DNA from: Allodiplogaster sudhausi
Lineage: Eukaryota; Nematoda; Chromadorea; Rhabditida; Diplogasteridae
Direction: 5' to 3'
Assembly: GCA_945643635.1 (NCBI GenBank)
Contig: CALZFC010000075.1
Span: 404,501-468,500 of the forward strand
Length of the DNA: 64,000 nucleotides
The position numbers and the translations under genes are program-made. The notes below the pieces were generated by a model. That model was not told where the DNA came from and ran no database searches. It saw nothing but the letters and a program-made list of their open reading frames with translations. Shown here piece by piece: positions 52,601 to 63,832 of this stretch; position 1 is the first letter of the stretch; the number at the start of each line of letters is the position of its first letter.

Positions 52601-53414
52601 TATCAGCTCTGGATCCATTGTTGAACGAAAGCTGCGCGAATCGAGAGCGAAGAGCAAACTGATTGTGCGTGAGCTGATGATCATCATCACATTCATATAC
52701 ATATTTTAAAAAAACATGTAAAAAAAATTATTTTTAGTATAAGCTAAACGAATGTCCCTGAAGTTAGAATGTATCATGTTTAACCGTGCTGACGATAGAA
52801 AAAAAATTAAAACTGCGCTTTGATAGCGGAATATTCAAAATTAGTGAACATCACAGAAATGTAAGTAGGCCACTTTTCCTTGGTCGCAATACAAAGTTTG
52901 CTTTTCTTTTTTTTCAGTTTGCGGTTTGTAAGTTTTTCCACCTTAGAGCCTTTGTTCTCATACTACTCTCGTTTGAACAGTTTTTGTGCTGTTGTAGTGA
53001 AGAAGGTTCGGTGATCGCAGTCATCAAAAACCAAACAGTGCCCATGCCATCCAAACTTTAGTTATCAGTTTTCATTTCCTTGAACTCTCCTTATCGTCTC
53101 CTGTGACATTCTTCTATCGAAAAAGGATTTTTTTGGTTTGTATTTTAAAGTCAAAGCATTGTTTTAATGAGATGACAACAAATAGAGCTCCCTTGTATAT
53201 GACCGATTCGCAAACAAACAAAAAACTGTCAGATTTATTGCACTAAGGAAAAGCAAATACCTAGTGTAGTATTCTGCCTAACAAGAGAAGGTAGGGTACA
53301 TACGAAGCACTACAAATAGCACGTGATTATGAGAGAGGAAGAATTGTTCAAATCCTTGCCTATTCTTATTCAAGTTGATGTTTATAAATATAATATGTAT
53401 TTAATGACGAAATA

Positions 53415-56400
53415 TTAGCGAATCCAGTCGAGACGGCTCAATTTCTCGATTGGTACGTCGTGTGCCATTTCAACCTGCGCAGCGAAATGTCTTATTAAAG
53501 GAGCTGTAAATCTTTAAATTTATCGTACTAATTAAAATCTTTGTCTTTGCCACAAAGGAACGATTACAAGGTGTTTCCCTCTTTCACCATGATGGCCTCT
53601 AACACGAGCGCCGAGATATCGTACGGCGAGACAGTCTCGCCAGCAACACTCTTTGCTGTATCTCTCACGAGTCCTCCAGGACTGTTCTATCTCTGTCGTC
53701 TAACTCTCTCCCTGCACCCTCACTGGTCGTACTCCTTTCCTTATCCTTCTTCCTTTTCCTCAATCCGAAACACCGTCGGACCCGGCAAGGAGCGGTACAG
53801 AGGGAACTTTACTGTCTGCATCTCCCGTTTTGCATGTTGTTTTCTTCAGGAATGAGGTAGTTTTTAAGGTAAAAAAAAAATAGAAAATAGCGTCTTATAA
53901 TGATATGAAACTTAAATAATCAGAAACTTTATTCCTCTTTAATCTATAAAAAAAACAACAGCCTCTTTAAAGGGGCATATACGTATGTATATATGTTATA
54001 TGTAGGTTTTACCTGAGGTAGCCGAGCGTATTGCTCGTAGTTGAAATGAAGATCCGGCGATGCACTGCGCCGTGCCACTTCCTGTTGTGTAAAAGGCTTC
54101 TTTATAAGTCATTGCTCTTAGTAATCACGATAGCTGCATAGTAATCACTATTCGCAATAAATCATAATAAATATTTTATTTCAACAGCTTCGGTGTCTTG
54201 CAACATATAACAGTATCTTATCTGATATTATCTTATCTTATAAAGAACAAGATAAGATAAACAAATATAAGACAGGTGATTTGTGTTATGACCATCGATC
54301 TCTGGAATAGATCTTTCAATCACTAGGCAAAGGAAGGAATAAGAAACGGCGCACCTGAAGAAGGCAGAAGAGAGCGGCCGGCTGTACGTTAATGTACAGC
54401 TTGTGAACGACAAGCTCAGGCTGCTTCACGAGCGACGCGAGATCTTCCACGCCGAACGCACAGGACGAGTGCGTAAATATACCTTCAAAAGAGGCGCTAA
54501 TTATTTAGGTAATTAATAAAGGTGATTGAAAAGGTAATTTTAAAAAAATATTAAAAGAGGGTAATTCAGAAAGGTAATTTAAAAAAACAAACGCTGACCT
54601 TTGCACCTCTCTGCCTCGTACCACACTTGATATCGGCTGATGTAGTTTTGCGTAATGCATGGAGGGTGCTCGCAGGTGATCTATGCTCAACAGTAGGCTT
54701 ATGACGTGATCTCTTTCGTACATTATTCTACCTTTTTAAATTTCTCCTTTCTATCTTCTTGTCTCTCTTTCTCCATCTCAACGCCTCTTTTGATCCAGTA
54801 ACTTTCATGTTATACTACATACATATGTACATACATGAATGGAAGACGTAACTGGCAAGCTGCCGTTTTTCTCGTTTGTTTTAAGGCGCGCCTCGACAAT
54901 CGTCTGAGCATTCCATCCTCCGGGAAGTGAGAGAACTGCGACAACAAAAGGAGTATTCCGGATAGCCAATATACACTTTCAATTCTAGAATACCTATTAA
55001 TAATATTCCTCATACTTTTTGGATTGCCGGCAACGGTTGCCCAGTAGGCTTCGTCCGGGATGCTTATTCCCTGAAGAGATTGTTGGTGAGTTTGAAGGAC
55101 ATCAGTTATTGAAAAAAATATGATATATGTATGTATAGTCAAACATCAAGAAAGCGTAAAAGTTCTAGCGCCCGTGGATTGGTCACTAAAACGTGAACAG
55201 CGGCGCGAGGCACCAGAGAAGACATTGACGATTTGTAGATTGGCAAAGGCGAACTCTCAATTTTGGGATTTATTTTTTAAAGAAAAAATATTATTCAGAA
55301 GAACTTGATGATCAAGACAGTATTCATTTTCATTTTTATTATTATTATTAGTATTATTATTTTTCTCACCTCTGGCTTCTTTCCTTGATAACGATCATGC
55401 TGGAATTCTTTAACTTCAGCATTCACTGATCCATTAAGTGCGCGGAAGATCCGGACCATCTCAAGATTTGTGCGAAGTGGAGCATCCACGCCGGAGAGAT
55501 ACTGTAGAGGACGAAGATGAAGAGGGAGAGAGGGAAAGAGGGAGAAGGATGACAGAGTTAGAGATAAAGAAGGGAGGACTGACAATGCGAGTAGGAAGAG
55601 GGCGAGGGAGAGATAGCATGGAAAGGACAAAGAGAGAGACGAGAGAGAGAGAGAGGGAGAGAGAGAGAGAGAGGAAAGGGCAGAGAGAAGGAAGACACAG
55701 AGAGAGATAGATTGGAAAGGACATGGAGAAGGAAGAGAGAGGAGAAAGAGCGCATCACCTGAAAGTATCTCCACTTGTGATCGAGCGAGTCCAGCGTTGC
55801 CATGCAAGAGTGGACCGCCTTTATGATCTCGTAGTTACCCCAGCGCATTGGCCCAACTTGCTGAACAATAATGGCATTCTGCTTGACAATGAATGTTCTT
55901 GAGCGAGACACAATTCAAATACTTTCCTACCTTTTTCATGTTTAACGCATCTTTTACTCTTTAAAAATGCAGAATTAAAAAAAAATTCTGAATGAATGAA
56001 ATGCCGTCAAATTTATTTAATTAGATGTCGATAACTCAAATAAATAAACAAACAATGACGTGAACATTCTCAAAGCAGTCGGGGAGGCCGTGGATGAGTC
56101 GGAGAAAGGCGTTGTCAGCGAGAGAGGAGACAGCGAAGCAGTACGCATTCTGAGGATGGTAGAAGGCGGAGAGCATCAGCATCAACTGGTAGAAACCATA
56201 TCTTGCCAAGAGGGATGGAAAGGGAGAGAGAAGAAGAGAGAAGGAGACAGAGAGGGAGAGAAGGCCGTGAGAGAGAAAGGGAGAAAAGGGATAGAGAAGG
56301 AGAGAGAGAGTTTTAGAGAGACAGGATACAGATGGATGGAGAGGAGAGAGAGGAAGATAGGGAGAGAGGAAGAGAGGAAGAAAGAGATCGAGAGAGAGGG

Positions 56401-57389
56401 AGAGGGAACGAGCGAGATGGAGAGCGAGTTCGACACATATGTACATATATGGGAGAGTTTGAGAGAGGGAGAAATCGTGATGGAAAAAAACCTAGCCTGC
56501 ACAAAGTCAGCGTGGACGAGAATTCCATAGGCAAGTGGGAAAGAAGCCTCCTCTTCACTAAGCGGCTCGTTGCGAAAGTCGAAGACTTCGTGATAGAGCG
56601 AGCATCTGCGTGTGCGTTCAATGAATGAGATCAATGTTAAAATAAATAAATAAATAATTTAAAAAAAAAACCATTACCTGTAACGGTTCTTGAGAATCTT
56701 ATCGAGTTGATTAATTAAGCTCCATTTTTCTACTTAAAAAACTTTTTCCTTGTAATTGAACGACCTTATTTTTCTATTTTAACGGGGAAAATATAACGTT
56801 ACCTGTCACGGTTCTTAAGAATCTTGTCAAGGACTCGAGACGATTTAAACGTCCACTGTTTGGCTGCAGCAATCTCTGCGCTGTCTCCGGCAACGATAGC
56901 CGAGCAGTTGAAAGGGAGCGAGGAGAGCAGACGACGCCGTGGCGCCCTCGCCGACACCGTTCGCATTCTGTTCAAATTACTAAAATCATATGCCAGATAA
57001 TATTAAAGAGGTACCTTATTGCTAATGACAAGAGCATTTAAGACGAGAGACGCATACAGGAAAATAAAGCAGTTTTAAAGGAAAAAAATTATGTGATATT
57101 TCAAATAGCTACGGCCATTCTCACTCTCATTCGCGCGTGCTATTTACACGCAGCTGGTTTGTGCGACCTGCGAAATAGCACGCGAGAATGAGAGCGAGGA
57201 ATCACTGGAATTCGAACCTGCATGAAATATTTTTCGGTGATCGCCCTCCATTAAGGTCCCTTTACAGAAATCAAAAAAAGCAAACCCGTAATGATTGAGT
57301 TGGCCACCGTCCAGAAACATCCAGGCGTATAGGGAAAGCAAGACAAGGACTGACATAGTCAGGATGCCGAATAAATCTAGTGGTTTCAT
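53415..57389 (-). CDS. GT14 (core-2/I-branching-type) glycosyltransferase, copy 3
   Basis: The best preserved tandem copy. Minus-strand exons by eye: 57389->~57270 (MKPLDLFGIL anchor); ~56968-56815 (NCSAIVAGDSAEIAAAKQWTF); ~56605-56497 (SFPLAYGILVHADFVQ); ~56188-56060 (LMLSAFYHPQNAYCFAV); ~55905-55760 (WGNYEIIKAV..LDHKWRYFQ); ~55504-55375 (YLSGVDAPLRTNLEMVRIF); ~55260-55180; ~55075-55025 (IPDEAYWATVAGNP); ~54950-54855; ~54685-54595 (CEHPPCITQNYISRYQVW); ~54480-54360 (SCAFGVEDLASLVKQPEL); ~54090-54012; and a last exon ending EKLSRLDWIR with stop at 53415. The donor after HADFVQ at 56496-56495 is GC, a tolerated variant. Intron tracts are CT on the coding strand. A Golgi type II enzyme is inferred. 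The intron 53520-54010 includes an unrelated plus-strand frame with no recognisable function. Confidence 0.78.
57079..57250. mobile_element. Small TTAA-targeting MITE, copy 2
   Basis: 172 bp flanked by TTAA at 57075-57078 and 57251-57254. The right end, GGTGATCGCCCTCCA, is the complement of the left end of the 27959 copy. The left TIR is shortened. The paralogous segment at 52340-52350 reads GTTTTTAAGGTCCC without the element, giving a direct empty-site comparison. Confidence 0.75.
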
Positions 57390-57839
57390 TATTAGATGTG
57401 GCGAGAGGAGATAGTCGCTGCAGAGGAATACCAAGAAAGGAAGTGAAGAAGGAAAAAAGCTGGCCGGTCGTGGAATAAGGAGATAGCATTATGAAGAGTG
57501 AATCTCTCAATTCGGTGCGACTCATGAAAGCTACGCAACAAGGGATTAGAGACCAGTCACGTTCATACATATGTCTCTACAACGACAATAAAAGAGTGGT
57601 GGTACTAGGCAACGCTCACCTCCAATGGATCGGACAAGTTGAATGCTTGGAATTGCTGAAAAAAGAAGTCACAACAAGAGCACTCACATTGTATTCAACC
57701 TGTGCTGTGATTGTGTGTGCATTCTGACTCTGACGACAAGCTTGCATACATGCATACCTTAGACAGTCGCTATCACGAAGGAATATCTAGTAAGTTTACT
57801 TAATTATCTTCTCAATTTAATACTTCAGTAAGTACATAC

Positions 57840-57908
57840 TATTTCTAGCCTTCATCAAGCCTATGCGTCGGAAAGCTGCTCCGTCGAGAGAGGAAGAGAG
57901 ATTGAGAG

Positions 57909-57956
<48 letters not shown>

Positions 57957-58548
57957 GAGAGAGATGGAGAATTAGAGAGGGAGAAAGAGTTAGAAAGAGA
58001 TGAATACAGAGGCTCGAGAGAGGTAGCGAGAAAGAAGGAGAGAGTAATGGAGAAAGTAACAGATCACTCTCTATTTTCATCTTATTAGTTAACTCTACTC
58101 GAAAGTCAACTGTCGAATCGTAAGTGCGAATTCGCAATAGACTGGCCAAAATATGTATGACAGATCTTTCTAACGCGCTCTGCGCGTCATCGCAGGAAGT
58201 TGCGAGGCGAAGACGACAGGTTGGGCGAGGAGCAGAAAGGAGAGGTGGTGTAAAGGTTAGTGACTAAAGATGGTACTATACTCAGTCCCCCCTGCCTCCA
58301 CAGGATCGTGCGAAGACGCATGGTAATATGGTGCAAGTTGAATAGGGAATATGCAAACTAGCAGACACGGGGACATACATAACAATTAACTGTTCTCTAC
58401 CCGTATTGGCCATATGGCTCTCTGGCCCTGACGATGAGAGCGTCATATATATGTAGAATGGCCTGAGCAGAGCCAGTCCACGAAGGAAGATCCAGTGACC
58501 GTACTTTGTTAACTTCTTAAGTTAGTAAGTGTTTCCTCCCTTTCATCA
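57840..58548. other. Shared 5' region between GT14 and a peptide gene
   Basis: A GA tract is at 57890-57950. The part 58120-58340 aligns with 15238-15410 (AAGTGCGAATTCGC.AT.GACTGG, GACAGATCTTT, GAAG.CGCATGGT.AAT). No gene. A TATATATGTA stretch at about 58447-58456 lies upstream of the next peptide gene. Confidence 0.5.
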
Positions 58549-58941
58549 ATGACGTCATTGTCGCGCTCCGTCCTCTTCGCCATCATCCAGCTTATGTCTC
58601 TCTTGGCTTCGCTCGCCGCTGGCGATCTCGGAAAGCTGCTCGGTCTGTATCCGCAGCAGCAACAACAGCAATGCCCGTAAGATATTTCACTTAGTTGATT
58701 TGTCATTAGTTACCGATTAATTTTCATAATTTCACTTACATAGTTATTCAGTTCTTTATTAGCGACATGTTTTTGATTCATTTTCGTTCAATCGCCGCAC
58801 AACTGCGATATAAAGACGGTTTACTCTCGCAGACCTGGCATCTGCAACAACAACAATGCCCTCGCTAGCCAAGGCGGATTCGGTGGATATCAACCAGGAT
58901 ACTACAGTGGCTATCAACAAGGAGGATACTACGGTAGATAG
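58549..58941 (+). CDS. Small secreted GYQ-rich peptide, LGKLLG/CICNNN family
   Basis: Exons 58549-58676 and 58833-58941 join in phase 2 (donor GTAAGA, acceptor CTCGCAG) to give 78 aa. The signal peptide (MTSLSRSVLFAIIQLMSLLA) is followed by AAGDLGKLLGLYPQQQQQQCP, the intron, PGICNNNNALAS and a GGY/YQ-rich tail ending GGYYGR. The first Cys of the usual CIC is Gly here (GIC). The tail resembles that of the 6977 gene, including the GR end. Function unknown. Confidence 0.85.
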
Positions 58942-59820
58942 TGTTCGCCCCACCCTGTGGCGTTAGCCATATTTGTTGTGTTTATCTTATATGATACATG
59001 ATATTATTCTATATTTATTTCACCATATCTTTAAGTAATGTGGATCTCATTTGTGGATATTGCGCTGAAACTCAAAAGCAACAAATGTCATGAGAAACGT
59101 TTTTATTACACTCTGTACTATGATAAGAAACTCGAAGAGCAAACAGAAGAGTGATAACATTCTCACGGAAGAAGCTACAAAGCTACATATAACGAAGAAA
59201 CTATTATGCGAAATTTAAAAAGGTGCCCTTCAAGTCAACTTTTAAAACATAGATGATTACCAGCATATTTTATTTGCGCTGCATGCATGTATGTACATAT
59301 GTATATTCTTGCTAATCTCTTAATTAAAAATTTGGATTTGTTTTTTTTTTTGAAGTACGAAGTACAATTACAAGTTAGAATGTAATCTATGTTCATGTGG
59401 TGGTACGACCAGCGAGCAATCTAATCTCTGGAAGAGGAGGATGTGGTATTAGTGCAAGTTGAATGGGGAATAGGAAAATGGACACTATCAATTACACTAT
59501 CAACTATGCCCAACTGAACGTCTTTTTTCCTTGCCAGAGTATACCGATGTGTCTATCTATAAAGTGGCTGACAGAGCGGTCATTCGTTGTAAGAAGAAGA
59601 AAGGAGCCATTTTCGTGGCAACGCACCTGAGTTTAAGGAGCACAAATTCGGCCCGAATCAATCTATTTGAATTTTCCTTACTATTATAGTTGTCTCTCTC
59701 TAAATCACATGCTCTCTCGCCCTTGTATGTCAGGCAAAAAGGCGCGAATTTAAAAAGAAGTGAGTTGTAGTGCTCCCTAAAAGCTCAACCAATTGAGCAC
59801 AGGAACTATCTGCCCTAACG
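58942..59820. other. Intergenic; conserved leader motif
   Basis: AT-rich and featureless apart from the motif CTATAAAGTGGCTGA at 59557-59571, identical to 8091-8105, about 250 nt before the next peptide gene. Confidence 0.5.
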
Positions 59821-59946
59821 ATGACGTCATTCCTTCTGGTCCTCGGTCAACTTCTGCTTCTCCTAGCAACTTTCGCCGCCGGCGATCTTGGAAAGCTGCT
59901 TGGTCTTACTCCGCCACCGCAACAAACGTGCCCGTAAGTCTGTCTT

Positions 59947-60017
<71 letters not shown>

Positions 60018-60193
60018 TACACAATTACAGGCCATGCATCTGCAACAACAATAATGCTGGCGCATTCGCTCCAACCGCTGTTGCTCATCCTCCTCCGCCG
60101 CCTCCTCCTCCTGCTCCTGCTCCAGTATACCCTGCTCCTGCTGCCTATCCCTCTGCGAGCTCCGGTGGATCCTACTCGCCATCATACTACTAA
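59821..60193 (+). CDS. Small secreted Pro/Ala-tailed peptide, LGKLLG/CICNNN family
   Basis: Exons 59821-59933 and 60031-60193 join in phase 2 (donor GTAAGT, acceptor ATTACAG) to give 91 aa. The signal peptide MTSFLLVLGQLLLLLATFAA is followed by GDLGKLLGLTPPPQQTCP, the intron (a CT run followed by (AT)n), PCICNNNNAGAF, then a Pro/Ala-rich tail (PPPPPPPPAPAPVYP..) ending in SGGSYSPSYY. The head is nearly identical to the 8191 gene while the tail is unrelated, showing that head and tail evolve separately. Confidence 0.85.
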
Positions 60194-61151
60194 GGATATT
60201 CCCGGGGAAGATACGGTTGACAGCGCGACATTGTATCATTTTTTTTCTATTCCTTTCTTCAACGATCAACTCATGACTTGCATCGGCACCCGTCGCATTA
60301 CATGAGTGATAAATACATATATTGTGGCAACAATTAAGCAGAACATTAATTTGTGAAGAAGAAGAAGAAGAAAAAAGAATGAATAAAAAGACTGCCAGAA
60401 TAATGCACAAGCATCGTGCAAGGCGAATAGCTTTCTTTTCAATTCATTCGATCTCGGCTGAGATTGAATTGTCGCTCTCACCGTCAGCCAGTTCGTACCT
60501 TTTCATGAACACCTTTTGTGGGCAACAAAAGTTTAGAAGGTGCCTAGAGTGAGAGACCGAGAGAAGTACATCATCTATCTATTTATGTATGTACTATAGT
60601 CAACCGAGAAAAATAAGATTTCAAGGAAATAAAGCAAATATTATAACTTCCATATGCAAATGTAAAGAAAGGTGTGGCGATGTTATTGAAACTACGGTAG
60701 AAGATGGACAAACTACTAAATAATTCGGTTGTGATACTGACATGACGATTGGCGGGAATCAATTTGACGAATAGGCCGAGACGCGCGGCCGTCTTTTATG
60801 TCTTTGTCTCGTCTCAAGTACAACGTCAAAACATTAAAACGTCTTTGAGGAGTACGAGATTGCTATTTCCTGACAATGAGATGACATCCCTATCGAATTC
60901 CTTCCTATCTCTTGACTCAACATCCACTCGACAATTGCTTCTTTATTTGTCGAATAGTAGTAATAAGGGACTTTGGCGAGATGATCAACTCTGATTGTGA
61001 GTCATAATCCGTCTTTTTATGTCCAAACAAATGTACGTATGTATATAATCAGCTACATGTCATTGAGAAGAAAACAGAAGTATCTTCCCAATCTGAAGAT
61101 GAAAAAATTTTCTCTCCATCATTCATCCTTGTCTACCTTCCAATCTCGGCA

Positions 61152-61348
61152 ATGCTCTTCTCGCTGGCTGACGACGAAATTGGCAAGCTGCTCGGCCTGG
61201 AACCACTGCCGCCTCAGCTGTGCCCGTACATATGTTCTCTTTCTCTCTCTTTCTCTCTATCTCTCTCTCTCTATCTCTCGCTTTCTCTCTCTCTCACTCT
61301 ACTCGTTATCCTTGTCTCCCTCTTTCTCCCTATGCCTCCCTCTCTCTC

Positions 61349-61394
<46 letters not shown>

Positions 61395-61652
61395 AGAAAT
61401 ACCTTTTGCGTTTTCACTTTCGTGCTCACTTGCATTTCGAATTTGGGTCTAAAGTACTGACTGTTAAAAAAAAATTAATTAATCATTATATGTCTATAAT
61501 ACTGTGTAACGTTTTGCAGGCCTTATGACTGTAGCAATTATTTCCCAATGTCTTCGACGAGAAAGCATAAGCAGACGAAAAGTTTTCGAGATCAAAATAG
61601 TCGTTTTCAACAGCTCTCTCTCTGCCCACTTCGGAAATATTATACATTTTAA
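61152..61652 (+). CDS. Diverged member of the LGKLLG peptide family
   Basis: Exons 61152-61225 (MLFSLADDEIGKLLGLEPLPPQLCP) and 61520-61652 (PYDCSNYFPMSS..) join in phase 2, giving 68 aa with stop at 61650-61652. The block IGKLLGLE and the CP-intron position identify the family. Exon 2 has only one Cys and a basic, Gly-free tail. The predicted start leaves a very short N-terminus without a proper signal peptide, so a further 5' exon or a different start is likely. The donor is GTACAT, weaker than in the other copies. It could be decaying. Confidence 0.55.
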
Positions 61653-62589
61653 GTCGATTTATCCTTGTTTACTGTTGACAGCCGTCACTAGTGTTCGTCT
61701 GGATCGTTCCTTTCTTTTCGTCTGTTGATGATAAAATTGAATTGTTGTCCATACATTACCTTTATATCAATACACTGGTACCAATTGTTGTTCGTTGTAT
61801 CAACACGTTCTGAGTTGTATTTCCTTTTTCCTTAAAAAATAGGAACTGCGTATTTTTTACATTTATTGTGTTGTATAAAAAATTTAGTAATCAGGCAAGA
61901 GAAATTAATCAATAAGTGATCAACTTTCAATGGAGAGGAAGTGTTTTTGCATTGATAATGATCTCGTTTTATTGTTTCCAACTGATGTGAGTCGCACGAA
62001 AACAAGCGTGTCATTCTGCCGGAAGAATCCGGCTGCGAGTGTTTTCTTATAAGGAGGAGAGTGGGGCATTTCTTTGAAAACAAAAATGACATACTTTGCA
62101 TGATATATAAATGGCGATTTACTTTGCTTTACATGCATAATTATATGTAAAGCTAATTAAATTATTTTATTCTTTCATTACACACTATATTTTGTTTGTT
62201 GAAGTTATCTCTAAATGACTCTTCGCTTTCATTAGTTAGTCAGGTCATGAGTCAAGCAGTTTTGTTAAATTCACTCTTTTGTATAATAAGAATATTAGTC
62301 AACGTATGCACATATGTACGTTAGTCTCTCCCATTAAATAATATGCTTATAAGCTTCCAACCGGCGAGCTCACTTCATGCCCTCTCTTTTCTCGCTAGCG
62401 GTCGATGTACTCCCTCTCTCTCACTCTCTCTCTCTTCTCTCTCTTCTCTCTCTCTCTTTCCCTCTCAATAATATACCTTTCACTCTCTCTCGCCTTAGCT
62501 GCCCACATGCTCAACCTTCCTTTCCATGTCTGTACGTACACAACTCGTTAATTTTCTTAGACTCTTCTCATCTTCTTCAGATTCACCAC
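61653..62589. other. Intergenic, nothing recognised
   Basis: AT-rich sequence followed by a CT tract at about 62408-62470. No gene supported. Confidence 0.5.
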
Positions 62590-62796
62590 ATGCTCCTTCT
62601 CGGTCTAGCGCACGCGCTCGCCGTCGCACTCTTTCTTCGTCTCTACCTCTGGCTCTCTCTCGCCGAGCTCGCCTCGTCCGATCTCGGAAAGATGCTTGGT
62701 CTTGGCGCCGGCGGCGCTGGAAACGGCGGTTGCAGTGTCTGCGGTGGAGGCGTGCCGTCTCAGCCCTCATCTTCTTCACTATGCCCGTTCGTTTAG
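62590..62796 (+). CDS. Single-exon relative of the LGKLLG peptide family
   Basis: 68 aa from ATG 62590: signal-like MLLLGLAHALAVALFLRLYL.. then SSDLGKMLGLGAGGAGNGGC, SVCGGGV, a Ser/Pro stretch, and LCPFV stop. The LGKMLGLG block and the final CP correspond to exon 1 of the family, but after TGCCC there is GTTCGT and then an in-frame TAG instead of a good donor, and no CICNNN exon is seen downstream. It may have lost exon 2 and become a one-exon gene, or the true donor may be unusual. The frame is open upstream to 62377; I chose 62590 because the hydrophobic leader starts there. Confidence 0.6.
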   Translation: MLLLGLAHALAVALFLRLYLWLSLAELASSDLGKMLGLGAGGAGNGGCSVCGGGVPSQPSSSSLCPFV

Positions 62797-63302
62797 CTCG
62801 CTCTTCTTCTTCTTCTTCTTCTTCTTCTTAATCTTTTTTTCCTTCTCTTCTCTTCTCTTAATCTTCATCAATCAATCAATACATTTTTTTTTCTTCTTCT
62901 CCTCTTACATTCGCCAATCAAAACATTTTACATGTTAAATAGCATCCTTAATAGCCAGCCTTTCAGAGTGGCATTCCATTTGAGTTTTTTCTGCAAACTG
63001 CAGTATGCCATTAGGCTCCAAAAAAAAAACGTGAGTGACACAGATAGAAACTACACTACGCGCTTGTGCCGTTGTCGTGGAGAGTTGTCTCGCGCGCAAA
63101 GTCACAGACGAATCCTTCCAGTGGCGTGAGAAAGATCTCTCCATCCGTTGCACGATATCGATTACGAGTGATACTTGCTGCTTGATTTTATTCGCCGAGT
63201 CTTGGCTCGAAGCTAGGAATACTGGGCTTGCGCAGCTTATGGCCGGGCTTAAGGACACTAAGGCTAAGGAGAGGCTAAGGTTAAGGTTAATAGCGCTAAG
63301 GG
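62797..63302. other. Upstream region of the last peptide gene
   Basis: A (CTT)n run is at 62802-62830. Overlapping open frames on both strands at 62935-63310 have no recognisable domain. No gene is called. Confidence 0.45.
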
Positions 63303-63433
63303 ATGACTGATTACTGCGGCCTATCGTTGCTGCTAATACTCATAGCGGCGCTCGCCGCAGACTGCCATCTTGGCGAACTTCTCGGCGCCATTTGTGGCAC
63401 ATGTGGCATACCGCAACCGGCCGTGCAATGCGG
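63303..63433 (+). CDS. Exon 1 of an LGELLG peptide-family member
   Basis: Begins MTDYCGLSLLLILIAALAAD (signal peptide), then CHLGELLGAICGTCGIPQPA and QCG, followed by GTCCGT and a (CT)n intron, in phase 2 as in the other members. It has extra cysteines (C..CGTCG..QC). A matching second exon was not found before 63800, so the gene is incomplete in what I can see, or exon 2 has diverged beyond recognition. Confidence 0.6.
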
Positions 63434-63438
63434 GTCCG

Positions 63439-63492
<54 letters not shown>

Positions 63493-63495
63493 GCT

Positions 63496-63542
<47 letters not shown>

Positions 63543-63603
63543 ACTCCATTTCGCTCCATCTCTTTCTTCGGCTGCGAGTCGTTGTTGCCGCGAAAAAAAT
63601 ATC

Positions 63604-63705
63604 TAGGTCAAATTTCGGGGGGAAGCGTTGTTGCCGATTTGGAAAAGGGGGGGAGGCGTTGTTGCCGATTTGGAAAAGGGGGGGAGTCGTTGTTGCCGAT
63701 TTGCC
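63604..63705. repeat. Three tandem copies of a ~33-bp unit
   Basis: GCGTTGTTGCCGATTTGG followed by AAAAGGGGGGG is repeated nearly exactly, with a partial third and an outlying fourth (GTCGTTGTTGCCGCG at about 63578). Downstream of the last peptide exon. Confidence 0.85.
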
Positions 63706-63832
63706 GACGCGGAAAAATATGTAGGTATATGTTTATTAAGTTCGATTGTGGAAAGAGTTATTATTATTCATTAAACTTGCACAACTGAATACATATTAAT
63801 AGAAAACACAGAGCATTGCAAATGAAATACAG

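Noticed and set aside
52786..53061. 91-aa plus-strand frame between GT14 copies 2 and 3
   Set aside because: Phe/Leu-rich and AT-rich, with no motif or splice partner and no counterpart at the paralogous sites. Most likely noncoding.
53541..53855. Plus-strand 104-aa frame within the GT14 copy 3 intron region
   Set aside because: No recognisable motif, no repeat relation and no splice context. Might be an exon fragment, but nothing supports it.
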